In this document: one piece after another, positions 55,060 to 64,000 of the stretch
How the letters are laid out: each line of letters begins with the position of its first letter
Position numbering within the stretch: the first letter of the stretch is position 1
From: Helichrysum umbraculigerum
Taxonomy: Eukaryota > Streptophyta > Magnoliopsida > Asterales > Asteraceae
Assembly (NCBI GenBank): GCA_949592205.1
Contig: CATIUR010000003.1
Span: forward strand, 20,312,001-20,376,000
Direction: 5' to 3'
Length of the DNA stretch: 64,000 bases
Notes under the pieces: generated by a model
Seen by the model: the letters and a program-made list of their open reading frames with translations, nothing else
Told to the model about the DNA's origin: nothing
The model's database searches: none
Position numbers and translations under genes: made by a program

Positions 55060-55589
55060 TGTAGGTTCCACTTATATGGACCAAATCGAGTAGTTTTACT
55101 TGTATATTTAAAGCGGAAATCAAACACACAAGTATATGCAAGATTAACACACTAAATGACCAAAACACAAGTGTATAACTTTGTATATAATGAGATGGTA
55201 ACAATACATACACTTTTACAAACACACTATAATCAAAATAACACAAACTAGTATATTTTCTCTGAATATGGAAGTGTTATGTGTGTGTTTTGTGTTGTGG
55301 CTACATAAACAGAAGCTGGCGAGCTTCTATTTATAGTCTGGACCAAACTGTATGCGACACAAGCTTTGTGTCGCATGAAAGGCTTCTGCGACACAAGCAT
55401 TGTGTCGCATGAGATGATTCTGCGACACAAGTCTTGTGTCGCATAGAATGCTTCTGCGACACAGTGCTTGTGTCGCATGATGACAAAAATTGTAATTAAA
55501 CTAGAACTTAAACTATTCAATACGTAATTACAATTTCGACACGATTACAGACTGAGACCAACTGACAGACACACATTGATGTACCAACA
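55060..55589 (-). repeat. 5' LTR of the Sirevirus
   Basis: 530 bp, offset 22289 from the 3' LTR, with three visible differences. Palindrome array at 55352-55479. In element sense it starts TGTTGGTACATC next to TAACT. Confidence 0.95.
55352..55479. repeat. Palindrome array, ATGCGACACAA type, in Sirevirus 5' LTR
   Basis: The same four hairpins as at 33063-33190, without visible differences. Confidence 0.95.
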
Positions 55590-55790
55590 TAACTTGTTAC
55601 TGTGCATTTGTGGTGGATTTATCAAATATGATGGTGGAAATATCACTACCCCCATTAAATATTTACTATCAAATGTGTTTTACATAATTGTATTATACAA
55701 TATTGTAAAAACATATTTAGTGATGTATAATGGTGTATAAATCAATACACTAAATAACATAGAAAAATGACTACATTAACTCTAAGGTAA

Positions 55791-56266
55791 GGGGTAATTT
55801 GTGGTTTTTTCATCTATGAAAGAGAGTGGGAAACAAAATGAGAAAATTTATGAGGTGGTCAGTCAATGACCCTATTTACCGCTCATGGTCAGTGTCAGGT
55901 CAGTGTCAGACACTTTTACCTTGACAGTGGTCAGTGGTCACAATTCTTGCGGATCATAACCAGTGGGCTGCGAGAATTATTAGCAAGTGAAAACTTACTA
56001 CGTGTACTCGAAATCCCGTAGTCAACTACCTATCCCGCGGTCAACCAAAATTCCCGTAGATTTGTTTAAAACCTAAAATACCCGCGGTTTTTGGAAATAT
56101 CCCGCGGGTTTCGTGAAATACCCGCTGTTATGTTTTTATTTGTGGTTTTTTCATCTACGGAAGAGAGTGGGAAACAAAATTATATACTTGGAACCACACT
56201 AACCCCAACTGTTTAGAACATTCGGGGAGTGCAAAGGTTGGGTCCGGTAGCTTTGGTGTGTTGGAA
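55791..56266 (+). promoter_or_regulatory. Upstream region of gene B with two repeat types
   Basis: A 43-bp direct repeat (ATTTGTGGTTTTTTCATCTA, then GAGAGTGGGAAACAAAAT) occurs at 55797-55839 and 56138-56180. Between the copies lie several CCCGCGG palindromes (CTATCCCGCGGTC, AATACCCGCGGTT, TATCCCGCGGGTT) at 56025-56115. The second copy of the direct repeat ends ~85 bp before the ATG and may be 5' untranslated sequence. No clear TATA box. Regulatory meaning is unproven. Confidence 0.4.
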
Positions 56267-58183
56267 ATGATGGGTAAGGGATCGGAGAAACGGAACCGGG
56301 AGGATGACTCATATGAAGATTCTGATACCAATTTCAAAGAGTTTAGCTTCAACAACCATCCACCTTCTTCCTTAAATGACGACAGTAACAGTACTTTTAT
56401 CTTTCTTCAATGTTTCCCCAATTTAAGGCTTCATTTTTAAGTCCACCTATCTTTCTTGTTCAAAACCCCCTTTTTTTTTTCCGTGGCTTAATACAGTAAT
56501 AATAATGCATTAATATGAACCTTATAATTAGTTTTGTACCTTACAGAGTCAAAACTTTATTAGCAGAATTAACAAGTAAGAAATAAAGTTTTGGATATCA
56601 AGAATGTTTTTCATTGAATTGCAAAATCAAAATAACTAATGACCTACTAACTAAACATGTTTATGTGTGAAATTGACTATGTATTTCAAATGCAGTGAAG
56701 CTTGTTTGTTCAGAAGTTGTTCAACTGTTTTTGTGTGGTGTAGACTATGAAATTTTTCTGCTAATTTATTCTTTATGTGCTTCTGGTTGTCAGGTTGATA
56801 TCAAAGTAAATTGGTATGGGTTATCCATACCCATCATATTTTGGTGGGTTTGATACAAAGCTAATTGTGTGCCTGTGTGGTGTCATTCCCAAATTTTGAA
56901 GCTCACACAAACCAAACACGCATAAAAGGAATCATACGCATTCCTTCTTTCCTATACCCTCCAACCAAACATATCCTAAAAGGGTTGGCATGTTGGGATT
57001 TATCGACCCCTAACCCTTTCCTTTGTGTGTCGGGTTTCTGGTCGTGTTGAGAATTGCCACCTCTATTGCTAGATGTATCATCTACTCTAGTATTTCTTCT
57101 TCAATACATGTAAAAGTATACAAGAGGTTTTTACAACATACAATATTGAAAACAATTCATGTTAATTTGCCATTTTAGAAGTAATAAATGACTTCAAAAC
57201 TAAAGGATGCGTAATGTTGAGATTTTATACTCTTTATTTTTCCATATGCAGTTATATCTGTCAAGCTTTTCACAGGAAAGACCATTTCACTAAAAGTCAA
57301 ACTTTCGGACACCATTGGCTACGTGAAAACCATGATCCAGCGTAAGGAAAGTATTTGTACCAACCGGCAGGTGCTGATCTTGGACCACACGGTGGTCCTC
57401 GAGGATAACGATATCCTTTCCGACTACAACATCACAAAGAAACCTATTGTCCTCATACTTATCCGTAAATCAGCTGGACTGATGAGGATATATGTCAAGA
57501 AGATATACCCCGAGACCTTTAACGTACGTACTTTATCTCTCGAAGTCAAACCTTCGGACACCATCAACAAAGTAAAACACAAAATTTATTCCAAGTACGA
57601 TTATCCCGTTAATGAGCAGAGGCTGATCTACAACGACACACTACTTGATGATAGCGGGACCCTTGCTGACTTTCACATCAAAAGCGGCATGACTCTCATA
57701 CTTATTGAATCAGGGGGATGGATTTATATAAAGATCAAGACTCAAACCTCGGGGTGGACCATCTCTCAGAGAGTCAAACCCACATATACAATCAGTGAAT
57801 TGAAACACAAAAAAAGGTTTAATGTACACATTCCCACTGACGAGCAGGAGCTGATGTTCAATGACATAATTCTGGAGGATAGCAGTACCCTTTCTGACTA
57901 CTTCATTCGTAGAGATTCTACGCTCACACTTACACGTAAATCAAGTGAATTGATGCAGATTTTTATCATCACGCAAATTGCAGACATAATCTCTATGAAA
58001 GTCAAACCCTTGGACACCATCGGCAATGTAAAAACCATGATCCAGTGCAAGGAAGATATTCCCTCTGACGAACAGAGGCTGATCTCCGGTGGAAGGGTCC
58101 TCGAGGACGACCGTACCCTCATCAGCTACAACATCAACCAACAATCCATCATCCATCTCGTGCTTAGATTGAGGGGAGGATGA
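56267..58183 (+). CDS. Four-module ubiquitin-like protein, gene B (two exons)
   Basis: Exon 1 is 56267-56390 (an ATG at 56270 is an alternative start). It ends AACA|GTACTT. Exon 2 is 57252-58183 after acceptor CATATGCAG. Together they give 352 codons including the stop. The N-terminus MMGKGSEKRNRED parallels gene A. Four ubiquitin-like modules follow. The first three lack RLRGG junctions. The fourth is exactly 76 residues, starts MQIF and ends LHLVLRLRGG, so it keeps the diglycine needed for conjugation, or could act as an uncleaved C-terminal tag. It keeps the Ile44 and Val70 equivalents. Lys48 is Arg, Lys63 is Gln, and Lys6, Lys11 and Lys29 are replaced, while Lys27 and Lys33 remain, so canonical chains could not grow on it. 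Gene B is a paralogue of gene A; 33 kb of mostly transposon DNA separates them. Confidence 0.82.
56391..57251 (+). other. Intron of gene B
   Basis: 861 bp. Its last ~210 bp (from GAGAATTGCCACC at ~57049) are homologous to the end of the gene A intron, including 'gtatacaagaggtttttacaaca' against 'gtatataagaaccttttataaca'. Confidence 0.6.
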
Positions 58184-58384
58184 AGGTAAACAACTAAAGG
58201 TCAGCGATACCTAAAATGCATCAACCCTGCAATTGGTATTCGGGTAGAGTTAACATATCTTATGATCCATATTGTACTATAAGATGATGCCTTGTGTCTT
58301 TTGATGTAGCTCCCTTATTTCATATTGCCAAGTATGTAAGGGAAGGTTATGTTCATATATAACATTTATTCCTTTCCCCAAGTA
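58184..58384 (+). other. 3' untranslated region of gene B
   Basis: Homologous to 22894-23140 after gene A. The homology ends at about GGAAGGTTATGTTCATATAT, where Gypsy-3 sequence starts. Confidence 0.6.
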
Positions 58385-59542
58385 GGAAAGCCGATATGCT
58401 AAGTTTAGCCGATAGGCTAAGATAGTTCAAAATCATGACAGAACTTGACCCTTGAACAAAAAGTTTGAAATTAACTAGGGAAGCCGATCTGCTATTACAA
58501 AGCCGATCGGCTAGGCTTTTTAAGCCGAACAGCTTTGGCTAATGACAGGACCAAATTAATTTGTGTTTCATGTATTCTTTTGCAATGTTTATACAATTTG
58601 GTCGTGATACTTGAATGCTATGCGTAGTGTTATATACATTAAAGACAATGAACTATCGGAAAATGAAATAATTACTTGTGTAATGTGTTTGTTTACATAA
58701 GTATTATTTTTTGATTACCAGTTATTAACTTGTGTGTTTTGTGGTATTTCAGATACCCCAAAGACTCAGTGAGTAGAAACTGAGTGTGGAGACTACCGAG
58801 GTATCGGTGAGTGGATTTATAACTCACCTTTGATTTAGTTGTAACTATTTGGTTGCAACAAGTAAACGTAGATTGATTATAGATTGTTTAGTCTTTGTTA
58901 CTGATTATAAATCTATGTGATATGTGAATCTATGTGTACAGATTATTGAGGCCAACGCGTAGTTGGACTTTTTGGTTATTATGTGAATTACACAGATTTT
59001 GATTCATCTGTTGTGTTTGAGATCTGTGTATGAGTTTAATAACCAATAGTTATTGGTCTATTCTGTAATGGCCATACAGATTGACGTTAAGTGTTCTTGG
59101 AGAATCCCCGGGTATTATGATATCTCCAGAGCCACCGATCCTCATTGAAATTGAAACAGAAATGTGTTTACGTTTAATTGCTGTAAACAGATTGTTATGC
59201 TAAGTTGAATTGTGTGTGATAAATTCATTCACTTAGCTTCGTGCTAATCCCTCATTTTAACTTCCTGCAGATTATGTTTGATATGTGGGTGATCAGGAAG
59301 TGGATGTTTTGCAGGGAAAGTTTGGCAGCTTGTGAACTCTGATATGGTTTTGTTATAAACCTTGTTTTGTAATATATAATACCCCGGCTTGTGTAGTTTT
59401 TAAACAGTTTAAATTTGGTGTGTTCTGAACATGTAACTGTTTATGTACATTATCTTAATGTACAGTATATAAATATGTTTTAAATTCATAAGCTTCCGAG
59501 TAAAATAATAGAATATTATTGTATAGAAAGAGGGGTGTTATA
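58385..59542 (+). repeat. 5' LTR of Gypsy-3, 5'-truncated
   Basis: Ends GAGGGGTGTTATA at 59542, three bases before a primer-binding site. It shares blocks with the solo LTRs at 25-29 kb in reverse orientation: ATTTCAGATAC..AAGACTCAGTGAG, GGTGAGTGGATTTATAACTCACC, GGAGCCACCGATCCTC and TTCACTTAGCTTCGTGCTAATCCC. The relatives are ~2.05-2.1 kb; here only ~1.15 kb separates the gene B 3' end and the LTR end, so the beginning is missing. The exact left limit is uncertain. Confidence 0.7.
58388..58541. repeat. Short palindrome array, AGCCGATCGGCT type
   Basis: Five or six copies: AGCCGATATGCTAAG, AGCCGATAGGCTAAG, AGCCGATCTGCT, AGCCGATCGGCTAGGCT, AGCCGAACAGCTTTGGCT. The fourth contains a perfect 12-bp palindrome. 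It lies near the start of the Gypsy-3 LTR remnant. Confidence 0.75.
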
Positions 59543-59545
59543 AGT

Positions 59546-59557
59546 TGGTATCAGAGC
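59546..59557 (+). other. Primer-binding site of Gypsy-3
   Basis: TGGTATCAGAGC, directly after the LTR. Confidence 0.92.
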
Positions 59558-59716
59558 ATAGTTTTGGGTTAATTGAGCATTGTAAAGTGTTCAACCCCAA
59601 TTATGAAGCATGTTTTGTCAAACATTCCTGGGTATGGGATTTAGCATTGGATATGAATTGTTAGTAGTTAGGTGCTAACGATTAACAATTGTTGAGTTGT
59701 TGTGGTGAAAACAGAT

Positions 59717-60892
59717 ATGGCAGATAACGAACAAACGACCGCCAACCCTAACAATGCCTCAAGAACCGATGCTCCTCCTTTGCACATTCAGAGTGAACCA
59801 CCGGCTCATGATGGTACTTCTGCTCGTGTTGGTGAAGAATCAAATCAGGATGAGTATATGCACGAAATGGAAGATGAATTGATTTCCCTTAGAGAATTCA
59901 AAAGACAAACTGAAGCTGCGTCATCTCAGCAACGGTTTCAACAACCTATCTATCCATTTGGTACTATTCCCTCATCTCAGACTAACAAGACATGTTCTTT
60001 CAATACTTTTATGGCCAGTAAACCTCCTGAATATTCTGGTAGTCCTAATCCGACTGTTACTTTAAATTGGTTGAGAAACATTGAAAGAAAGTTTGAAGTG
60101 ACTTGTTGTGAGGAAAAGTTTAAAGTTTCATATGCAGTACAGTGTCTTAAGGATGAAGCTATGGTCTGGTGGGATTCTATTACCGGCCATTTGACTCAAC
60201 AACAAAAAGAAACTATCCAGTGGTCTGAATTTCATCAAGCGGTTCGAAATCAGTATTGTTCTTTGAAATGGCTCGGATTAGACGGGAGTTTGTAAATCTT
60301 CAATTGACTGATAAGATGACAATGGATGAGCTAATAACCCAGTTTACCGAGAAGTTAAGGTTTGTTCAACAGTGGGTCCCTGATGAGAAAACAAAAATTG
60401 AACAGTTTGTTGATGCTTTACCTTCAAATTATCGTACTACGGTGAGATTAGCAGGTACTTTATCTCAAGCTTTTAATCTCGCACGTTCAATTGATAGTGA
60501 TATGAGAGGTTCAGTTTTTCCAGCTAAGGATAGATCCGATCAGAAATCCAGAAATGAATCTTCCGAAAAAGGGAAACAAAGGTGGCAGGGTAACCGACAG
60601 GGCCAGAAAAGTGGTAGTAAAAGTGTTTCTTCTGATAGTTTCAACTGGTTTAGTACTTGCAGGTCTAAACATACTGGGCCGTGTACACCTCAGACAAATA
60701 AATGTGTTAAATGTGGTGAGCTTGGTCATGAGTTTAAGAATTGCAAGTTTCCTAATTATGTGTGCTGACATTGTAAGAAAGAAGGGCATCGTGTTGGTCA
60801 GTGTCCGGAGGCAGGGAAACAGGGTTTGGTTTCGGTCGGGAGTTTGTCATCTTCCGGGCAAAAGCGGAAGAATCCTCCGCCAGCTACGAGTA
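59717..60892 (+). pseudogene. Gypsy-3 Gag (broken)
   Basis: Starts ATG at 59717 (MADNEQTTANPNN). The Gag core has SKPPEYSGSPNP and EAMVWWDSI. A one-base shift near 60255-60270 moves the frame by one. The core then continues (KMTMDELITQFTEKL) to a CVKCGELGHEFKNC zinc knuckle. A stop at 60766-60768 (TGA where CGA, Arg, would be expected) cuts the second knuckle C..C..GH..GQC. The stop is consistent with C-to-T change at a methylated CG. The element is related to Gypsy-1 and Gypsy-2 in Pol but has a different Gag. Confidence 0.85.
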
Positions 60893-60932
60893 GGGCTTTT
60901 CAGATGACAGCCGGGCTTTTCAGATGACAGCC
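60893..60932 (+). repeat. 20-bp perfect tandem duplication in Gypsy-3
   Basis: GGGCTTTTCAGATGACAGCC occurs at 60893-60912 and again at 60913-60932. Twenty bases shift the frame from the Gag frame into the frame used by the protease. Confidence 0.95.
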
Positions 60933-63900
60933 GATGAGGCTGTCCACACAGATGATGTGATTACTGGTACTTTTCTTATAAACTCTGTACCAGCACGTGT
61001 TTTATTTGATTCTGGAGCAAACTGCTCTTTTATATCTGTGTGTTTCTATAATAAGTTGAAACTGATTCCTACTGTGATAACTAAGCCCTTAGAAGTAGAG
61101 ATTGTTAGTGGCAAGTTAGTTCCTGTTACCACCTCGGTGACTGGAGCTAATATTGTAATAGATGGCCAGACTTTTCCAATTTCATTTCTGTTAATGCCGA
61201 TTCCAAGTTTTGATGTGATTATTGGCATGGATTGGTTGAGTCAGTTTAAAGCAAGTATAGATTGCCACCATAAGTTGATTAGAATCCCAATCTCTGAAGA
61301 GTCATATGTCGTGGCTCGAGGAGAACGGGATAGTGGGAATATTCCTCTGATCAGTATGATGAAAGCTAGGAAGTCGTTGTCTAAAGGCTATGAGTCTTAC
61401 CTAGCTTATGTGATTGATGTGAAATTAGAAAAGAAATCCAATTTTGATGTTCCGGTTGTTTCTGAATATCCGGAAGTGTTTCCCGATGAACTGCCTGGTT
61501 TGCCACCGGTTAGGGAAGTTGAATATCAGATTGATCTTGTTCCTGGCTCATCGCCTGTAGCTAAAGCTCCTTATAGATTAGCTCCTTCTGAGATACGTGA
61601 AATGATGAATCAGGTACAGGAGTTATTGGATAAAGGATTCATTAGACCTAGTTCTTCTCCTTGGGGTGCACCAGTTTTGTTTGTGAAAAAAAAGATGGGT
61701 CTTTTCGAATGTGTATTGATTATAGGGAACTGAATAAACGAATAGTAAAGAATAAGTATCCTCTGCCTCGAATAGACGATTTGTTTGATCAGTTGCAGGG
61801 ATCCTCGTTTTATTCTAAAATTGACTTGAGATCAGGTTATCATCAAGTTCGTGTTCGTGAACATGATATTCCTAAAACTGGTTTTCGTACCAGGTATGGT
61901 CATTTTGAATTCCTAGTTATGCCTTTCGGTTTGACTAATGCTCCAGCATTTTTTATGGATTTGATGAACCGTGTTTGTCGGCCTTTTCTCGATAAATTTG
62001 TTATTGTGTTTATCGATGATATTCTGGTATACTCTAAATCTAAATCAGAACATGAAATGCATTTGAGAATAGTATTAGAAACTTTGAAAAGAGAACACTT
62101 ATATGCCAAGTTTTCTAAATGTGAGTTCTGGATTCGGGAAGTACAGTTTCTGGGTCATATTATCTGTAATGATGGTGTCAAAGTCGATCCTGCTAAAATT
62201 GAAGCTGTTATGAATTGGAATGTTCCAAAGAATCCTTCTGAAATCAAAAGTTTTTTTGGGTTAGCTGGATATTATAGAAAATTCATTAAAGACTTTTCAA
62301 AGATTGCTGGTCCATTAACCAAATTGACAAGAAAAGATGTTAAGTTTCAGTGGGATGAGTCACAGGAGACAACTTTTCAGACCTTAAAGCAGTTATTGTG
62401 TCAGGCACCTGTTTTAGCTTTACCAGATGGATCAGATGATTTTATTGTTTATTGTGATGCGTTCTATGCTGGTTTGGGTGGTGTTCTTATGCAGAGAGAT
62501 AAAGTAATTGCTTATGCTTCTCGGCAATTGAAACAGCATGAAAGAAATTACCCCACTCATGATTTAGAACTGGCAGCTGTTGTGTTTGCACTGAAAATCT
62601 GGAGACATTATCTCTATGGTACGAGATGTATTATTTGTACAGATCACAAGAGTCTTCAGTACATGTTTTCACAGAAAGAATTGAATATGCGTCAGAGACG
62701 ATGGTTAGAACTAATCAAAGATTATGATTGTGCAATTCGTTACCATCCAGGAAAGGCGAACGTGGTTGCCGATGCGTTAAGCCGAAAAGGTATTTCTGAT
62801 CACATTTATTATTTGAAAGTTGATATTTCTTCTGACTTAGTGGATAAAATTAAAGATGCACAGCTAGAAGCTTTATTAGATCCTAATCTAAAGTCAGAAA
62901 TCATGTTAAAAAGAAAAGATTTGTTAGTTGATGATTCTAGATGATTGAAGACTTTTCAGTCTCGTGTATGGATTCCTCTGATTGGTGGTATTCGGGATAT
63001 GATTTGGCTGAAGCCCATAAGTCACGTTTATCTGTTCATCCAGGTAGTACCCGAATGTATAATGATTTGAAACCTTTGTATTGGTGGCCCACGATGAAAA
63101 CCGATATTGCCCAGTTTGTTAGTGCTTGTCATATTTGTGCTCAGGTTAAAACTGAACACCAGAAACCGTATGGGTCATTGAAACAGTTAGAAATTCCAGA
63201 ATGGAAGTGGTAACATATCACTATGGATTTTGTGACTAAACTTCCACGTACATCTCGAGGTAATGATATGATTTGGGTCATTGTTGATCGGTTGACCAAA
63301 AGTGCTCATTTTCTAGCTACCAGTGAAACTGCATCTCTGAGCAAGCTTGCACAGTTGTATGTGAATGAAATAGTTTCGAGACATGGAATTCCTTTGTCGA
63401 TTGTTTCAGATAGAGATTCTCGGTTTATTTCTCATTTCTGGCAGAGTTTACAGCAAGAATTGGGTACACGTGTAAATCTTAGTACAACTTATCATCCTCA
63501 GACAGACAGTCAATCAGAGCGTACAATTCAGACGCTTGAGGATATGTTGAGGGCTTGTATTTTGGAATATGGAGGTTTATGGGATTTTCATCTACCGTTA
63601 GTGGAATTTGCTTATAATAATTCCCATCATTCCAGTATTGGTATGCCCCCTTACGAGATGTTGTATGGTAGACATTGTAGAACGCCTACTTGTTGGTTAG
63701 AAGCTGGTGAGAAACAATTTGCTGGTCCAGACATTGTTCAGATAACGGCTGAGAAAGTGGCAGTTGCACGAGAAAAGTTAAAAGCTGCACGAGACAGACA
63801 AAAACAGTATGCTGATCCACGCAGACGACCAGTAACTTTCTCTGCAGGTGAGTTAGTTTATCTCAAAGTATCGCCGTGGAAAGGTGTTATCAGATTTGGA

Positions 63901-64000
63901 AAACGAGGTATATTGGCTCCACGATACATTGGACCGTTCAGAATCAGTCAAGTTGTTAATGATCAGTCGGTAATGCTTGATCTTCCTTCAGAACTTGCTG
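60924..64000 (+). pseudogene. Gypsy-3 Pol (broken, runs off the window)
   Basis: The protease has LFDSGANCSFIS (~61005). The reverse transcriptase core is shared with Gypsy-1, with FIDDILVYS (~62010), then RNase H VYCDAFYAGLGG (Ser replaced by Phe in the usual CDAS) and VVADALSRKG. Integrase starts with the HHCC site (AEAHKSRLSVHPGS..C..C), and acidic catalytic positions are visible to ~63530. Breaks are a missing A in the A-run near 61690, a TGA at 62942-62944, a frameshift near 63003, and a TAA at 63211-63213 within the sequence before the first integrase Asp. The GPF region is reached by 63930. The element is inactive and older than Gypsy-1 and Gypsy-2. Confidence 0.87.

Larger units (their letters stand above)
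32771..55589 (-). mobile_element. Sirevirus-type Ty1/Copia element with envelope-like ORF
   Basis: A Copia element of 12.8 kb once the nested Gypsy-2 and its target duplication are removed. Both LTRs are 530 bp and flanked by TAACT (32766-32770 and 55590-55594). On the minus strand the order is 5' LTR, primer-binding site, leader, very long gag, protease-integrase-RT-RNase H, a 2.2-kb spacer, an envelope-like ORF, polypurine tract, 3' LTR. The domain order and the extra ORF after pol define Sireviruses. LTRs differ at three sites (32800/55089, 32815/55104, 33203/55492), so it is older than Gypsy-2. gag-pol has several frame breaks, so this copy is not autonomous. Confidence 0.93.
32578..55790. 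mobile_element. Fold-back/MITE element split by the Sirevirus
   Basis: Only the ends, 32578-32770 and 55590-55790, belong to this element. Read outward from the insertion point they are imperfect reverse complements. The best block is 'accatcatatttaataagtccaccacaaatg' at ~32713-32743 against the complementary stretch at ~55606-55638. A weaker match follows near the outer ends (AAAATGACCTTA against AAAATGACTACATTA on the same outward reading). The Sirevirus landed almost exactly at the centre of symmetry. The outer boundaries and any target duplication are uncertain. Confidence 0.6.

Noticed and set aside
61661..61733. Programmed frameshift in Gypsy-3 at the A-run near 61690
   Set aside because: Overlapping frames in the middle of reverse transcriptase, together with several stops and shifts elsewhere, point to decay rather than recoding.

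Overview
The window is nuclear DNA from a flowering plant. The evidence is spliced ubiquitin-like genes embedded in nested LTR retrotransposons, plus MITEs, a SINE-like element and a LINE fragment. Asteraceae is my best guess from the general look of the retrotransposons. That is an inference; nothing in the sequence proves it. I see no tRNA or rRNA gene, no CRISPR array and no bacterial-style operon.

Layout. 1-13397 is an old Ty3/Gypsy LTR (minus orientation, left end outside the window) split by a complete, very young chromovirus-type Gypsy element, Gypsy-1 (1368-12051, plus strand, target duplication CAGAG, 2405-bp LTRs differing at one site by eye, intact 1469-codon gag-pol). 13398-18539 is intergenic and holds a probable solo LTR, a 517-bp tandem duplication and a SINE-like element. 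18540-22893 is a two-exon gene for a four-module ubiquitin-like protein, followed by a LINE fragment. 24.3-30.4 kb is a Tat/Athila-like LTR broken by a Mutator-type MITE (9-bp target duplication) and by two solo LTRs, one inside the other. 31.0-31.8 kb is an inverted-repeat element sitting in (TA)n microsatellites.

32.6-55.8 kb is a three-level nest. A fold-back/MITE element received a Sirevirus-type Ty1/Copia element (32771-55589, minus strand, target duplication TAACT, 530-bp LTRs). The envelope-like ORF of that Sirevirus was then hit by a second intact Gypsy element, Gypsy-2 (35655-45637, minus strand, target duplication ATATC, 2382-bp LTRs with one difference). 56267-58183 is a paralogous ubiquitin-like gene whose last module ends in the canonical LRLRGG. 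58.4 kb to the window end is a decayed third Gypsy element, Gypsy-3.

The most unusual signal is a set of short-palindrome arrays in retrotransposon non-coding DNA. Three related Gypsy LTRs carry an array at the same place, about 870-1180 bp from the LTR start, but each has a different palindrome: CTACGTCGCAGA type in Gypsy-1, ATGCGACACAA type in Gypsy-2, GCGACACTT/GCGTCACTT type in the old LTR. The unrelated Sirevirus carries palindromes with the same 11-nt arms as Gypsy-2 in its LTRs, and closely related ones in its gag leader and pol-env spacer. The array therefore behaves like a cassette whose motif does not follow element phylogeny. Repeated palindromic motifs and their small-RNA targeting have, as I recall, been reported for Sirevirus LTRs. 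Sharing across the Copia/Gypsy divide and motif replacement at a fixed position are what deserve a second look.
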